Of a DNA stretch of 64,000 bases, positions 1 through 8,706 are shown in pieces. A program made the translations under genes and the position numbers. The notes beneath the pieces are model-generated. The model was given only the letters and a program-made list of their open reading frames with translations. It was not told where the DNA came from and ran no database searches. Numbering within the stretch: the stretch's first letter is position 1; each line of letters opens with the position of its first letter. The DNA is from Stenotrophobium rhamnosiphilum (GTDB lineage Bacteria > Pseudomonadota > Gammaproteobacteria > Nevskiales > Nevskiaceae): assembly GCF_003052265.1 (NCBI RefSeq), contig NZ_QANS01000003.1, positions 1-64,000 of the forward strand, given 5' to 3'.

Positions 1-396
1 CTGCATCACGGCTCATTCGCTCGCTTGCTGATGCGATGTACAAGTGGCTTTGCTGTACCGGGTTCCCTTCGACAACGCCGAGCATCACAGCACTGATCGG
101 TTATTGCCGACGCTTCGCGTCGGGCGAGACAGGAGCCGAGCGTGCATGCCAGGCCATGGATGGCCTGTCACGCACCCCGATCAGTGCGAGAAGCGCAGGG
201 TACCCACACGTCTTTTTGTGTGGGCGTAGTCGCAGGGGGCCCTTTCTTTTGGTTACTTTTCTTTGGGCACGCAAAGAAAAGTAACTCGCGCCTCAGCGCG
301 AAATACGCCATCTCAATCAGAACAGGCAGTAGCCCGCGAAGCGCGTAAAAAGCTAAAACTGGATTCCCGCCTTCGCGGGAATGACAAGCGCCGCGC
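1..396. repeat. Non-coding composite of consecutive hairpin repeats
   Basis: I see no convincing gene here. Five perfect inverted repeats follow one another: 107-123 (arms CCGACGC/GCGTCGG), 151-166 (AGGCCAT/ATGGCCT), 203-224 (CCCACAC/GTGTGGG), 252-285 (14-bp arms, GTTACTTTTCTTTG, loop GGCACG) and 363-382 (ATTCCCGC/GCGGGAAT). The fourth unit resembles a dispersed intergenic element I recall from xanthomonad-type genomes; that is memory, not a search. The short open frames across the region have no recognisable protein content and run through the hairpins. The last hairpin lies just after the stop codon of the minus-strand gene at 397 and may limit read-through. Confidence 0.7.
363..382. repeat. 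ATTCCC-N8-GGGAAT inverted repeat (dRS3-like)
   Basis: The arms ATTCCCGC and GCGGGAAT flank a CTTC loop. This fits the ATTCCC-N8-GGGAAT pattern called dRS3 in Neisseria; similar short hairpins are widespread in other proteobacteria. It starts 15 bases beyond the stop of the minus-strand gene at 397, where it could also act as a weak transcript end, although there is no good T-tract. Confidence 0.6.
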
Positions 397-1380
397 CTAT
401 CTACCAAACATGTCCTTAAAACTCGCGTAGTTCGCCGCAAACAACAGCGGCAACACAATCAACAATCCCAAACCAAACGGTATCGAACCAATCAACGCGA
501 GCACAATCGCAATAAGTCCAAAGACAGAAATCGGCAACCAGTTCCGCAAACAAGCATTAAAACTTTGCTTCATCGCCTCACCCGCACTTTGGTTAGCAAA
601 AAACACCAAAGCTGGTGCATACATATACGCCATGATCACCGGCGCAATCAGCACAAGGAACAATGACAGCAACAGCAGCAACGAAAGCCCGCCGTTCGTA
701 AACAATTCGAGAGCGAACTGTTCCGGCGTTCCCGTGTGAGAACTCAAGGCACTGCCGATCAGCATAAACGCGAGAACGCCGCCAACAGCGAAGACGGCCA
801 AAACCATCAGCAAATAGAGCAAGCCCAGAATTACCAGCGCGCTGAATTTTTCTTTGAAGCCGATAAATAGCAAGCCGAGATCAGCGCTGCGATTGGTTGA
901 GACGCCGTGTGAAAAGGCCAGTACGCCAACTGCAAACGATGGCCCTAACAAAATGCCCGCTAGGCTGCCAAGGAACGGCACAAAGCTCAGTGCAATTTGC
1001 ACGAAAGCCCAGATCAGCAGCGCAGCAATCCACATGCCGGGGGAGACTTTGAACAGTTCCCAACCTTCACCAATCCAACTGGCGCCACGTCCAGCAGACA
1101 AACTTGCAGCAGGCACTTCAAAGCGCAAACCGGGCGCAAGCGTTTCGTCGTAAGAACTCTCGTCGCTTGCCAATGGCGGCGGACGTGGCGGCTGCGCGCC
1201 GCTAGAAAATGTGACACCGGTGCCTTGAAGAACAATTGCAGCGGCCTGCCAATCACCGAGGCCATCGCGCCACATCAGCGTCTGCGCTTGAATGATTCCG
1301 CGACTGCATTGGTCTTGGATTTCGGCAAGCGTGAATGGCCCTTTCTGCGCGCCATTTTCCGCAACGTAATATGCAGTCAT
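397..1380 (-). CDS. GYF_2-domain protein with BPSS1780-type multi-pass membrane region
   Basis: A 327-residue membrane protein of unknown function. Residues 3-50 form a GYF_2-type domain (YYVAENGAQKGPFTLAEI, then a conserved W at 37), a small fold thought to bind proline-rich peptides or partner proteins. A proline-rich linker (about 60-70) leads to a membrane region with about six hydrophobic segments (roughly 117-137, 141-160, 181-211, 231-258, 282-300, 302-318). The membrane part resembles proteins annotated as 'BPSS1780 family membrane protein' (DUF2189-like); the family assignment is from memory. The ATG at 1380 puts the GYF motif directly at the N-terminus as expected. It is co-directional with ndh but 37 bp separate them. 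No catalytic motif is visible. Confidence 0.8.
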   Translation of the reverse strand: MTAYYVAENGAQKGPFTLAEIQDQCSRGIIQAQTLMWRDGLGDWQAAAIVLQGTGVTFSSGAQPPRPPPLASDESSYDETLAPGLRFEVPAASLSAGRGASWIGEGWELFKVSPGMWIAALLIWAFVQIALSFVPFLGSLAGILLGPSFAVGVLAFSHGVSTNRSADLGLLFIGFKEKFSALVILGLLYLLMVLAVFAVGGVLAFMLIGSALSSHTGTPEQFALELFTNGGLSLLLLLSLFLVLIAPVIMAYMYAPALVFFANQSAGEAMKQSFNACLRNWLPISVFGLIAIVLALIGSIPFGLGLLIVLPLLFAANYASFKDMFGR

Positions 1381-1417
1381 CGAATCTCTCCTCGGACGGT
1401 CTGCCGAGAGTATAGAG

Positions 1418-2755
1418 CTAAGCGGACTTTTTACTCTCGCCGTCGTCCAAACGCTCTGCGCGCAGGCGCTGGGTGTTGGTGGGATTAGTGGTAATCAGGC
1501 GATCACCCGAGCGACGCGTGAAGTATTTCCAAGTCCACTGCATGAACACGCTGATGCGCTGCTCGGCACCAACCAGCGAGGCGACGTGGACAAAGGCCCA
1601 CAGGAACCAACCGATGATGCCGCTGACCTTGAACATCTTGAGGTCGCCGACTGCGTGGTTCATGCCGATCACGGCCATGCTGCCCATGTCGCGATACTTG
1701 AAGGACTTGATGGTTTTGTTGTTTGCACGCGCCAACAACAAATCAGCGACGTACTGACCCGCCTGCATTGCGCCTTGCGCCAAGCCCGGCACATCGCGTC
1801 CGGTGGCGTCGACAATTTTTGCGAGATCGCCGACAACAAAAATATTGTCGCGCTCTGGAATTGCACAGTCTGCATTGACGATGACGCGACCGCCACGATC
1901 ACGTTTAGCGCCGGTGCGATCAGCCACAATCTGACCGAAGGCTGATGCAGTTACGCCGGCAGCCCACAGCACTGTGCTGGTTGGAATGGTTTCACTCACA
2001 TCGCCGCGCTTGATTCGCACTGCGCCTTCGCTGATGTCTTCCACCATCGTCTCGGTCATCACGGTGACGCCGAGTTGCTCTAGTGATTTCTTCGCGGCCA
2101 AACGTAGCGATTCGTCATAAACCGGCAGCACGCCCTTCGCGCCTTCCACCAAAATTACTTTGGCGTCGCGCGGATCAATCGCGCGGAAATCTTTCACCAT
2201 CGTTTTGTGAGCGAGTTCGCCAATCGCGCCTGCGAGTTCTACGCCGGTGGGACCGCCACCAACGATGACGAAGGTCATCAACTGCGCGCGCTTGATTGGA
2301 TCTTCTGTGACTTCTGCCAGTTCAAACGCTTTGAAAATTTTGTGACGAATCTGAATGGCGTGCTCAACGGTTTTGAGGCCGGGCGCAAATTCTTTCCACT
2401 GATCTTTGCCGAAGTAGCTGTGCTTAACGCCGGTCGCAACAATCAGCGTGTCGTAGCTCAGCTCGCCATGTTCATGTTTGAGAATGCGCGCCTGCGGATC
2501 GAGATCGTAAGCCGTGGCTTGAATCACGCGCACGCTCGGATAATTACGCACGACCACGCGTTGTGGAATCGCGATATCGCCCGGGGGCAGCGAGCCTGTC
2601 GCAACCTGATACAGCAGCGGCTGGAACAACTGGAAGTTGCGCTTATCCAGCAGGGTGACGCGGCAACCCGCCTTGCCCAAACGCTTGGCCGCGTGGAGGC
2701 CGGCGAAACCGCCGCCAACGATGACAACGTGTTGTGACAGAGCAGGCTGGTTCAT
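1418..2755 (-). CDS. ndh: Type II NADH dehydrogenase (NDH-2)
   Basis: A 445-residue FAD-dependent, non-proton-pumping NADH:quinone oxidoreductase that feeds electrons into the respiratory chain from the inner face of the cytoplasmic membrane. The N-terminal FAD-binding Rossmann motif VVIVGGGFAGLHAAKRLG lies at about residues 10-27, and the second, NAD-binding motif FVIVGGGPTGVELAGAIGE at about 162-180. The FAD-contacting segment NIFVVGDLA and the quinone-side AQGAMQAGQYVA helix are present. A hydrophobic C-terminal stretch (MFKVSGIIGWFLWAFVHVAS) fits membrane association. Length is normal for the family. It is followed downstream by the GYF/membrane gene and preceded by the co-directional ecsC-like gene, with 88 bp between. 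Confidence 0.93.
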   Translation of the reverse strand: MNQPALSQHVVIVGGGFAGLHAAKRLGKAGCRVTLLDKRNFQLFQPLLYQVATGSLPPGDIAIPQRVVVRNYPSVRVIQATAYDLDPQARILKHEHGELSYDTLIVATGVKHSYFGKDQWKEFAPGLKTVEHAIQIRHKIFKAFELAEVTEDPIKRAQLMTFVIVGGGPTGVELAGAIGELAHKTMVKDFRAIDPRDAKVILVEGAKGVLPVYDESLRLAAKKSLEQLGVTVMTETMVEDISEGAVRIKRGDVSETIPTSTVLWAAGVTASAFGQIVADRTGAKRDRGGRVIVNADCAIPERDNIFVVGDLAKIVDATGRDVPGLAQGAMQAGQYVADLLLARANNKTIKSFKYRDMGSMAVIGMNHAVGDLKMFKVSGIIGWFLWAFVHVASLVGAEQRISVFMQWTWKYFTRRSGDRLITTNPTNTQRLRAERLDDGESKKSA

Positions 2756-2843
2756 AAGAAATGTCGATGTTGCAGTGCGGCAAAAATCATATCAGGCGCA
2801 CCGCCTTTACAACATGTTAGAAACGGCTCGTCGCTAGTGCTGC

Positions 2844-3659
2844 CTAACGCGGCAGATCAGCGTGCTTTTCCAGCAGCCAGCGCTCTTGGAAGACGTATTG
2901 CGCCACCTGCGCCACATCGTGCAGATACCAGGCGTTCACCGCGCCGCCGACCACTGCGCCAAGTACCGGCACCATGCCAGCGGCCTTGCGCTTGCCCAGT
3001 TGGAGGCCGATGCGTTGCGACAAGGTGTTGAGGCTGAACACGGCCGCATCTTTGGCCAACTGCCGCTCAGCGGCACGCTCAAGGCCATCACGCGCAGCAG
3101 AGGGCCCCAGTCCTTCGACATCGTTGCGCAAGGCGGTAATCGCGTCGGTTTTTTCTTCACGCGTGTTGGCAGATGCCAAAGCAAACACGCCAATAGCGAA
3201 TTCGCGACTGATGTCTTCGCCGTAGCAAAGACCAATGCGATGAACCGTGCGCATCGCCAGCGTCAGCAAAGTCGGCACATCGGCCACCAAACCTGCGGCA
3301 CCAAACACACCAAATGCGGCGCCACCGACGCCACCCATGCCCATGGCGCGACGCGTCTCGCTCTTGGCCAAGAGATCGCACTTTTCTAAGGACTGCACGC
3401 GCAGGCCCGCGAGATCACTAACGCCAGCGCGTTTCAACAATGCAGTTTCGCTGGAGAGTCGCTCAGCCAAACCATTAAATGAATTCAGCGCCAACTTGAG
3501 CGCGGATATCGGAATCACTTTTTGTACGACTTTGCCCGCCACACCTGCGGGCTTGGCCAGAAGGCGCGTGCCCCAATCCGGGCCTTGGCTCTGCCATTTA
3601 CGGAGTTTCTTTAGCTGGCGCGCTTCGTATTCATTCATCTTGGCGGTGCGTTCGTTCAT
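2844..3659 (-). CDS. EcsC family protein
   Basis: A 271-residue member of the EcsC family, named after the third protein of the Bacillus ecs locus; the biochemical role is unknown. The N-terminus (YEARQLKKLRKWQ) is charged. The centre (about 105-150) is a Gly/Ala-rich amphipathic or membrane-contacting region (GGVGGAAFGVFGAAGLVADV) typical of the family. Two start codons are possible, at 3659 and at Met8 (3638). Neither has a strong Shine-Dalgarno sequence and I kept the longer one. The gene is divergent from the NRDE gene, with start codons about 55 bp apart. Confidence 0.8.
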   Translation of the reverse strand: MNERTAKMNEYEARQLKKLRKWQSQGPDWGTRLLAKPAGVAGKVVQKVIPISALKLALNSFNGLAERLSSETALLKRAGVSDLAGLRVQSLEKCDLLAKSETRRAMGMGGVGGAAFGVFGAAGLVADVPTLLTLAMRTVHRIGLCYGEDISREFAIGVFALASANTREEKTDAITALRNDVEGLGPSAARDGLERAAERQLAKDAAVFSLNTLSQRIGLQLGKRKAAGMVPVLGAVVGGAVNAWYLHDVAQVAQYVFQERWLLEKHADLPR

Positions 3660-3714
3660 ACGATTGAGATCATAGGCGATTGACAGGCCCTCGTACGCTA
3701 CTCAAGCTGCGCGC

Positions 3715-4491
3715 ATGTGTCTGATCTCTCTTAATTGGCGCGCACATGCGCGCTACGAGTTGGTGCTAGTGGCCAACCGTGATGAATTCCATCATCGCCC
3801 AACCGCTGCTGCGGATTGGTGGGCTGATGCGCCTGATGTTTTTGGCGGCCGCGATTTATCGCAGGGCGGTGGTTGGCTGGCAGTGAGTCGTCAACGTCGA
3901 CTCGCGGCGGTCACCAATGTACGCCGCATGGTACAGCCCGATGCCAACGCACCTTCTCGCGGTGCATTGGTTGCAGACTTTATGCGCAGCACGCAATCGG
4001 CTGCAGAGTTTGCCAAACGTCTGCGTGGACGCGCTGATGCTTACGCCGGTTTTAATCTGCTGCTCTACGACGGCGAGAGTTTGCTCTACACCACCAATCA
4101 CGATGGCTTTCACAGCGAGCGACTCACGCCGGGCATTCACGCTGTCAGCAATGCTTCGCTAGATACGCCGTGGCCGAAACTTGTTCGTCTGCGTGATCGG
4201 ATGTCGTCGTGGACAGAACAAGCACAAACGGACGATGCCGCTTTATTCGCAGCGCTAGCCGATGATCAGATTGCAGACGATGCAGCGCTGCCCGATACCG
4301 GCGTTGGTCTTGAGCTGGAGCGTTTGCTATCGCCAGCTTTCATTCGCGGTCCGCAATACGGCACGCGTGCTTGCAGCGTGATTGCATTGAGCACGGACGG
4401 CACTTTGCAATTTAGCGAACGTCGCTTTGGCCCCGGTGGCTCTGCTCTCGGCGAAACGCGAGAAAGTTTTTCCACCATCTTGCGGTCTTAA
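3715..4491 (+). CDS. NRDE (TANGO2-like) family protein
   Basis: A 258-residue protein of the NRDE/TANGO2 family. It begins MCLISLNW, with the conserved Cys2 that would be exposed after Met removal, and carries the family signature NRDE at residues 21-24 (LVLVANRDEFHHRPT), followed by FGGRDLSQGGGWLAV. Bacterial members are poorly characterised; the Cys2 N-terminus suggests an Ntn-hydrolase-like fold, and eukaryotic TANGO2 has been linked to heme and lipid metabolism. Length is normal. It converges with the SDR gene at 4500, with 8 bp between the stops and no obvious terminator. Confidence 0.88.
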   Translation: MCLISLNWRAHARYELVLVANRDEFHHRPTAAADWWADAPDVFGGRDLSQGGGWLAVSRQRRLAAVTNVRRMVQPDANAPSRGALVADFMRSTQSAAEFAKRLRGRADAYAGFNLLLYDGESLLYTTNHDGFHSERLTPGIHAVSNASLDTPWPKLVRLRDRMSSWTEQAQTDDAALFAALADDQIADDAALPDTGVGLELERLLSPAFIRGPQYGTRACSVIALSTDGTLQFSERRFGPGGSALGETRESFSTILRS

Positions 4492-4499
4492 CTAGCGAC

Positions 4500-5237
4500 T
4501 TATTTCAGTCGCAGACCACCATCAACCGGCAACACAGCGCCGGTCATATAAGCCGCATCATCAGATAATAAAAAGCGTACGCAGCGAGCAATCTCTTTCG
4601 CGCCGCCGAGTCGACCCAAAGGCACACGCGACAATTCGCGTCGCTGATCCTCCTCGCTCATCTCCGCATATTCCGGCCACAGCATGTGGCCAGGCGCCAC
4701 ACCATTGACACGCAAGCGCGGCGCTAATTCCAAGGCCATTGCTTCAGTCAGCGTCCACAGTCCGGACTTAGCCGCGTGATACGCCGCAAAACCGCGCGCG
4801 GGTCGTTGCGCCAAGGCATCGACAATATTCACCACCGCTGCGCCATCGCTCATCAGCGGCGCACAAGCCTGCGTCAGCAATAACGGCGCACGCACGTTGC
4901 TCGCGGCGAGGTCATCAAATTGTGCGGCAGTGATTTGGCCAAACGGCGTCGGGTAATACACCGAGGCGTTGTTGACCAAGGCATCGAGGCGACCCCAACG
5001 CTCGTGCGCTTTTTTCGCCAAATTTATGAGCGCATCAGCATCGGCCAAATCGGCTTGCAGGGTGTGCGCAGACTGTGGGCGCGATGCCTCCAACTCCGCC
5101 GCAAGTGCCAGTGCCTCGTCGGCCGAACCGCGGTAATGGATCACTACATTCCAGCCCTCGGCATGCAGCTCGCGCACGATCGCGGCACCGATACGGCGCG
5201 CGGCGCCGGTGACCAGTGCGACTTTGCTTGGGTTCAT
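4500..5237 (-). CDS. folM: Pteridine reductase (FolM-type short-chain dehydrogenase)
   Basis: A 245-residue SDR enzyme. The cofactor loop reads TGAARRIG (residues 10-17), the arginine-containing variant typical of pteridine reductases (PTR1/FolM) rather than the usual TGxxxGxG. NNAS is at 89-92 and the catalytic Y153-xxx-K157 is in YHAAKSG. FolM reduces dihydromonapterin or dihydrofolate with NADPH in the cytoplasm. The C-terminal MTGAVLPVDGGLRL is a standard SDR end. The start at 5237 overlaps the upstream extension of the divergent uppP frame but not its likely true start. A generic SDR function remains possible; the loop motif favours pteridine reductase. Confidence 0.83.
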   Translation of the reverse strand: MNPSKVALVTGAARRIGAAIVRELHAEGWNVVIHYRGSADEALALAAELEASRPQSAHTLQADLADADALINLAKKAHERWGRLDALVNNASVYYPTPFGQITAAQFDDLAASNVRAPLLLTQACAPLMSDGAAVVNIVDALAQRPARGFAAYHAAKSGLWTLTEAMALELAPRLRVNGVAPGHMLWPEYAEMSEEDQRRELSRVPLGRLGGAKEIARCVRFLLSDDAAYMTGAVLPVDGGLRLK

Positions 5238-5293
5238 CGCGTATCCTTTATATCATTCAGTTTCTATCGCCAGTCTACCTTCGGATTTCTCCC

Positions 5294-6085
5294 GTGACCG
5301 ATCTTCTGCAAGTCATTCTCCTCGGCATCATCGAGGGCATCACCGAATTTCTGCCGATCTCCAGCACCGGTCATTTGCTGATCGCCGAAAAACTCGGCCT
5401 CGGCATGCGCTCGGATGTATTCAATGTGGTGATTCAAGCGGGCGCCATTCTGGCGGTCACCGTGTTGTACTGGCCGCGTTTGTGGAAACTCGCCAGCGAG
5501 TGGAACAAACCTGAGAACCGCGATTACATTCTCAAACTGCTCGTTGCATTCCTGATTACCGGCGTGCTCGGTCTGATCATCACCAAGCTTGGCTTTAAGC
5601 TGCCTACCGAAATCACCCCAATTGCTTGGGCGCTGGTGATTGGCGGCGTCTGGATGATTGTTGCGGAAAGAATGGCGGCGAATAGACCTGAGAGCTCGCA
5701 GATCACTTGGAAGGTTGCGATTCTGGTGGGTCTGGCACAGGTTGTTGCTGCGATGTTCCCTGGCACTTCACGCTCCGCCGCGACCATCTTTGTCGCGATG
5801 CTGGCGGGCACCAATAATCGTCCTGCTGCAACAGAGTTCGCATTTCTCGTTGGCATTCCGACGATGTTTGCCGCCAGCGGAAAATTACTTTGGGACACCT
5901 TCAAAGATGGCGGCGGTGCAGGCGCAGAAAACTGGGGCGAGTTGGGCATCGCATTTGTTGTCTCCACGATCACCGCATTTGTCGCAGTGAAATGGCTGCT
6001 CCGTTACATCCAAACACATCGCTTCACAGTGTTCGCTTGGTATCGAATTGTGCTGGGTGCGGGTCTACTACTTTTCGCACACTAA
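5294..6085 (+). CDS. uppP: Undecaprenyl-diphosphate phosphatase
   Basis: A 263-residue integral membrane enzyme (BacA/UppP) that dephosphorylates undecaprenyl diphosphate to recycle the lipid carrier for peptidoglycan and O-antigen synthesis. The two family signatures are present: EGITEFLPISSTGHL near residues 14-28 and PGTSRS near 156-161, with multiple hydrophobic helices. I chose the GTG at 5294 because it gives the family N-terminus (VTDLLQVILLGIIEG). The in-frame ATG at 5216 would add 26 non-family residues and overlap the divergent folM. There is no strong Shine-Dalgarno sequence upstream of the GTG. The sequence 6086-6307 after it separates it from the OmpA-family gene. Confidence 0.93.
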   Translation: MTDLLQVILLGIIEGITEFLPISSTGHLLIAEKLGLGMRSDVFNVVIQAGAILAVTVLYWPRLWKLASEWNKPENRDYILKLLVAFLITGVLGLIITKLGFKLPTEITPIAWALVIGGVWMIVAERMAANRPESSQITWKVAILVGLAQVVAAMFPGTSRSAATIFVAMLAGTNNRPAATEFAFLVGIPTMFAASGKLLWDTFKDGGGAGAENWGELGIAFVVSTITAFVAVKWLLRYIQTHRFTVFAWYRIVLGAGLLLFAH

Positions 6086-6307
6086 ACTCTGTGCGTTATA
6101 GCGCATAGGTGATTTATGTCCATTGTCAGGCACATTAAAGCCCCTTAACCTCCTGCCCAGTTTTACTGTCGGCAGTTCAGCTAACGTTCAGGCTCGCAAC
6201 CTACATTAGCCGGGCGTATATTCAGATCAATGGCTTATCGTAAAAAGGCCCCCAATACCTTTTGCGAATTTGCTGTCCGTCCTCTTCATAAGCAGGAAAA
6301 AAACACC

Positions 6308-7408
6308 ATGAAAATTACCTCAGGGCACAAACTATTAGCAGCCGCGCTTCTTGCGGGCGCATCACAGGTCAGCTTTGCAGCTGAAACCAACACCACACCT
6401 TATATGGGCATCATGGGAACGTATTTGTTCCCTGACCAAGATCGCGGCCTTGATGACGGCTTTGGCGGCACCTTGCTGTTCGGCTTCCCGGTTAACTCGT
6501 ATTTCGTTCCAGAAATTAACCTGTACGGCCTGCGCGCTGATCGCAATTACGCTAACGGCTACGACAAGATGTTCGGCGGCGGCGTTAACTTCAACGTCTT
6601 CCCGTTCACGCGTGATGTTGCAGTGGCTCCGTTCATCTCGATTGGTGGCGGCGCTGAAAATGACCGTACCCTTGCGATTGGCAACAAGACCAGCGGCGTA
6701 GCTCATGCTGGCGGCGGTTTCCTGATCGCGCTCAACAACTCGCGCACCGCTGCACTGCGTGTTGAAGCCGGTCGCTATGCGATCTTTAACGACGACTACA
6801 ATCCTGCTCGCAATCACATCCTGGACACGCGCATTAGCGCCGGTGTGCAGATTGCGCTTGGCGGCCGCGCTGCTCCGGTACCCGTGCCAGTTGAAGCACC
6901 ACCTCCGGCTCCAGTTGCAGCACCAGCTCCTCCTCCACCGCCTCCAGTCGTAGCTGCTCCGGTCGGACCGAAAGATAGCGACAACGATGGCGTGCTTGAC
7001 GGCAACGACCAGTGCCCAGACACCCCACGCGGCATGAAGGTTGATGCTAAGGGTTGTGCGATCAAGGCTGCATCAATCGTTCTGCGTGACATCACCTTTG
7101 AAACCAACAAGGCTGTGTTGACCACCGAAGCTAAGGCATCACTCGATAAGGTCGTTGCCGGCCTGAAGGGTCAGCCGTCGATGAATCTGCAGATTGATGG
7201 TCACACCGACTCCACCGCTTCGAATGCTTACAACTTGAAGCTCTCGAAAGAGCGTGCGGCCTCAGCCAAGAAGTATTTGGTTGATAGCGGTATCGACGCT
7301 TCACGCCTGCAGTCGCAAGGCTTTGGCGAGACCAAGCCAGTTGCTAGCAACAAGACCGCTGCTGGTCGCGCCGAAAACCGTCGCGTCGAGTTCAAGGTTC
7401 TGAAGTAA
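6308..7408 (+). CDS. OmpA-family outer-membrane protein
   Basis: A 366-residue outer-membrane protein that links the envelope to peptidoglycan. The ATG at 6308 gives a clean signal peptide (MKITSGHKLLAAALLAGA, cleavage after SFAA) and has an A-rich, AGGA-containing leader just upstream; the in-frame ATG at 6230 would put 26 polar residues before it. Residues about 25-190 form a beta-barrel-like domain with repeated short hydrophobic strands. A Pro/Ala-rich hinge (about 195-220) follows, then a thrombospondin type-3-like calcium-binding motif DSDNDGVLDGNDQCPDTP (about 221-240). The C-terminal OmpA domain (about 255-366) carries IDGHTDSTAS, LSKERA and GRAENRRVEF, which contact diaminopimelate in peptidoglycan. 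It is monocistronic, with a strong terminator after the stop. Confidence 0.92.
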   Translation: MKITSGHKLLAAALLAGASQVSFAAETNTTPYMGIMGTYLFPDQDRGLDDGFGGTLLFGFPVNSYFVPEINLYGLRADRNYANGYDKMFGGGVNFNVFPFTRDVAVAPFISIGGGAENDRTLAIGNKTSGVAHAGGGFLIALNNSRTAALRVEAGRYAIFNDDYNPARNHILDTRISAGVQIALGGRAAPVPVPVEAPPPAPVAAPAPPPPPPVVAAPVGPKDSDNDGVLDGNDQCPDTPRGMKVDAKGCAIKAASIVLRDITFETNKAVLTTEAKASLDKVVAGLKGQPSMNLQIDGHTDSTASNAYNLKLSKERAASAKKYLVDSGIDASRLQSQGFGETKPVASNKTAAGRAENRRVEFKVLK

Positions 7409-7423
7409 TTTGTAACTGATGCA

Positions 7424-7459
7424 AAAAGGCCCCGATCACGGAAGTGATCGGGGCCTTTT
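7424..7459. terminator. Bidirectional intrinsic terminator between the OmpA-family gene and cca
   Basis: A perfect 16-bp stem (AAAAGGCCCCGATCAC with its complement, loop GGAA) runs into T-tracts on both strands. It sits between two convergent genes (stops at 7408 and 7471) and can end both transcripts. Confidence 0.93.
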
Positions 7460-7470
7460 CTATATGCGTC

Positions 7471-8706
7471 TTAGTGAGACGAAACTTGCGTCGTCTTCCA
7501 ATCCTTCAAGGCCGCAATTCGTCGCGTCTTCAACTCTTCGCCGACTTTCACGCCGCTGAAACCCGCAGCCATCACATCCTTGGCTTGCACCGCTCGCGCA
7601 ACCTCCGCGGCGGCTTGCAGATAAGGCACTTGTGGATACTCACTCTGTTCAAAATCCTTGCGACCACGCGCATCGCTTAAGCAGGCTTGCAGCGCTTGTT
7701 CAAAAACTTCTGGCTTACGCAACGCCTGCATACGCTCCAACAAATCCAGCAAGGTTTGCGGCCGTAGTTCGGCGCAGCGATGCACATTCAGATGATCACG
7801 CGTCACCAGCACAGCAAGATCGCGATGATCGGATGGCACGCGCAATCGCGCACAGAATTCCTCAACCAGCGGCACGCCACGCACTTCATGCATGCGGTGA
7901 CTTGGCCACTCGGATTGCGGCGTGATCGCTTTACCCAGATCGTGCAGCAGCGTGGCTACGCGAACTTCCAGTGGCGCGTTCAACTTTGCCGCGACATCAA
8001 TACACATCAGCGTGTGGACGCCGGTGTCGATCTCAGGGTGATAGTCAGCCCGCTGTGGCACACCGAACAGCGCGTCAATTTCTGGCATCACACGCGCCAG
8101 CGCGCCGCACTCACGCAACGTGTAGAAAAATGTACTCGGCTGATCATGCATCAGCGCACGTTCGCATTCGCGCCAAACGCGCTCAGGCACAAGCGCGTCG
8201 GCTTCGCCGTCGGCAACCATCTGCCGCATCAGCGCGATGGTTTCTTCAGCGACACGAAAACCTAGCGGCGCAAAACGTGTCGCGAAGCGGGCGACGCGGA
8301 GAATGCGTACAGGGTCTTCTAAAAACGCAGGCGACACATGTCGCAAGATTTTGTCTTGCAGATCACGCTGGCCGCTATAAGGATCAATCAACGTTCCATC
8401 AGTATCTTGAGCGATAGCATTGACGGTGAGATCGCGCCGAATCAAATCATCTTCAAGCGTTACTTCTGGCCCCGCATGAAATGAAAAGCCGCGATAGCCG
8501 CGAGCGGTCTTTCGCTCGGTGCGTGCCAGCGCATATTCCTCTTTTGTTTGCGGATGCAGAAACACTGGAAAATCTTTACCGACCGGACGATAACCTTGCT
8601 CTGCCATTTCCTCTGGCGTAGCACCTGTCACCACCCAATCTTTCTCGCGCACGGGCAGGCCAAGCAAGGCATCGCGCACAGCACCGCCGACTAAATATTT
8701 CTTCAT
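7471..8706 (-). CDS. cca: CCA tRNA nucleotidyltransferase with HD domain
   Basis: A 411-residue enzyme that adds or repairs the 3' CCA end of tRNAs, of the bifunctional gammaproteobacterial type. The nucleotidyltransferase motif YLVGGAVRDALLG is at residues 4-16. The acidic pair reads E21-K-D23 instead of D-x-D; Glu at the first position occurs in other gammaproteobacterial copies as far as I recall. The RRDLTVNAIA motif follows, and an HD phosphohydrolase-type domain is marked by LLHDLGKAITP (about 257-267). The start overlaps the stop of the upstream slt-like gene by 4 bases (8703-8706), so translation is probably coupled. Confidence 0.95.
   Translation of the reverse strand: MKKYLVGGAVRDALLGLPVREKDWVVTGATPEEMAEQGYRPVGKDFPVFLHPQTKEEYALARTERKTARGYRGFSFHAGPEVTLEDDLIRRDLTVNAIAQDTDGTLIDPYSGQRDLQDKILRHVSPAFLEDPVRILRVARFATRFAPLGFRVAEETIALMRQMVADGEADALVPERVWRECERALMHDQPSTFFYTLRECGALARVMPEIDALFGVPQRADYHPEIDTGVHTLMCIDVAAKLNAPLEVRVATLLHDLGKAITPQSEWPSHRMHEVRGVPLVEEFCARLRVPSDHRDLAVLVTRDHLNVHRCAELRPQTLLDLLERMQALRKPEVFEQALQACLSDARGRKDFEQSEYPQVPYLQAAAEVARAVQAKDVMAAGFSGVKVGEELKTRRIAALKDWKTTQVSSH

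Noticed and set aside
1-396. Short frames at the left edge considered as a truncated gene
   Set aside because: They run through hairpin repeats and change frame without any recognisable protein text.
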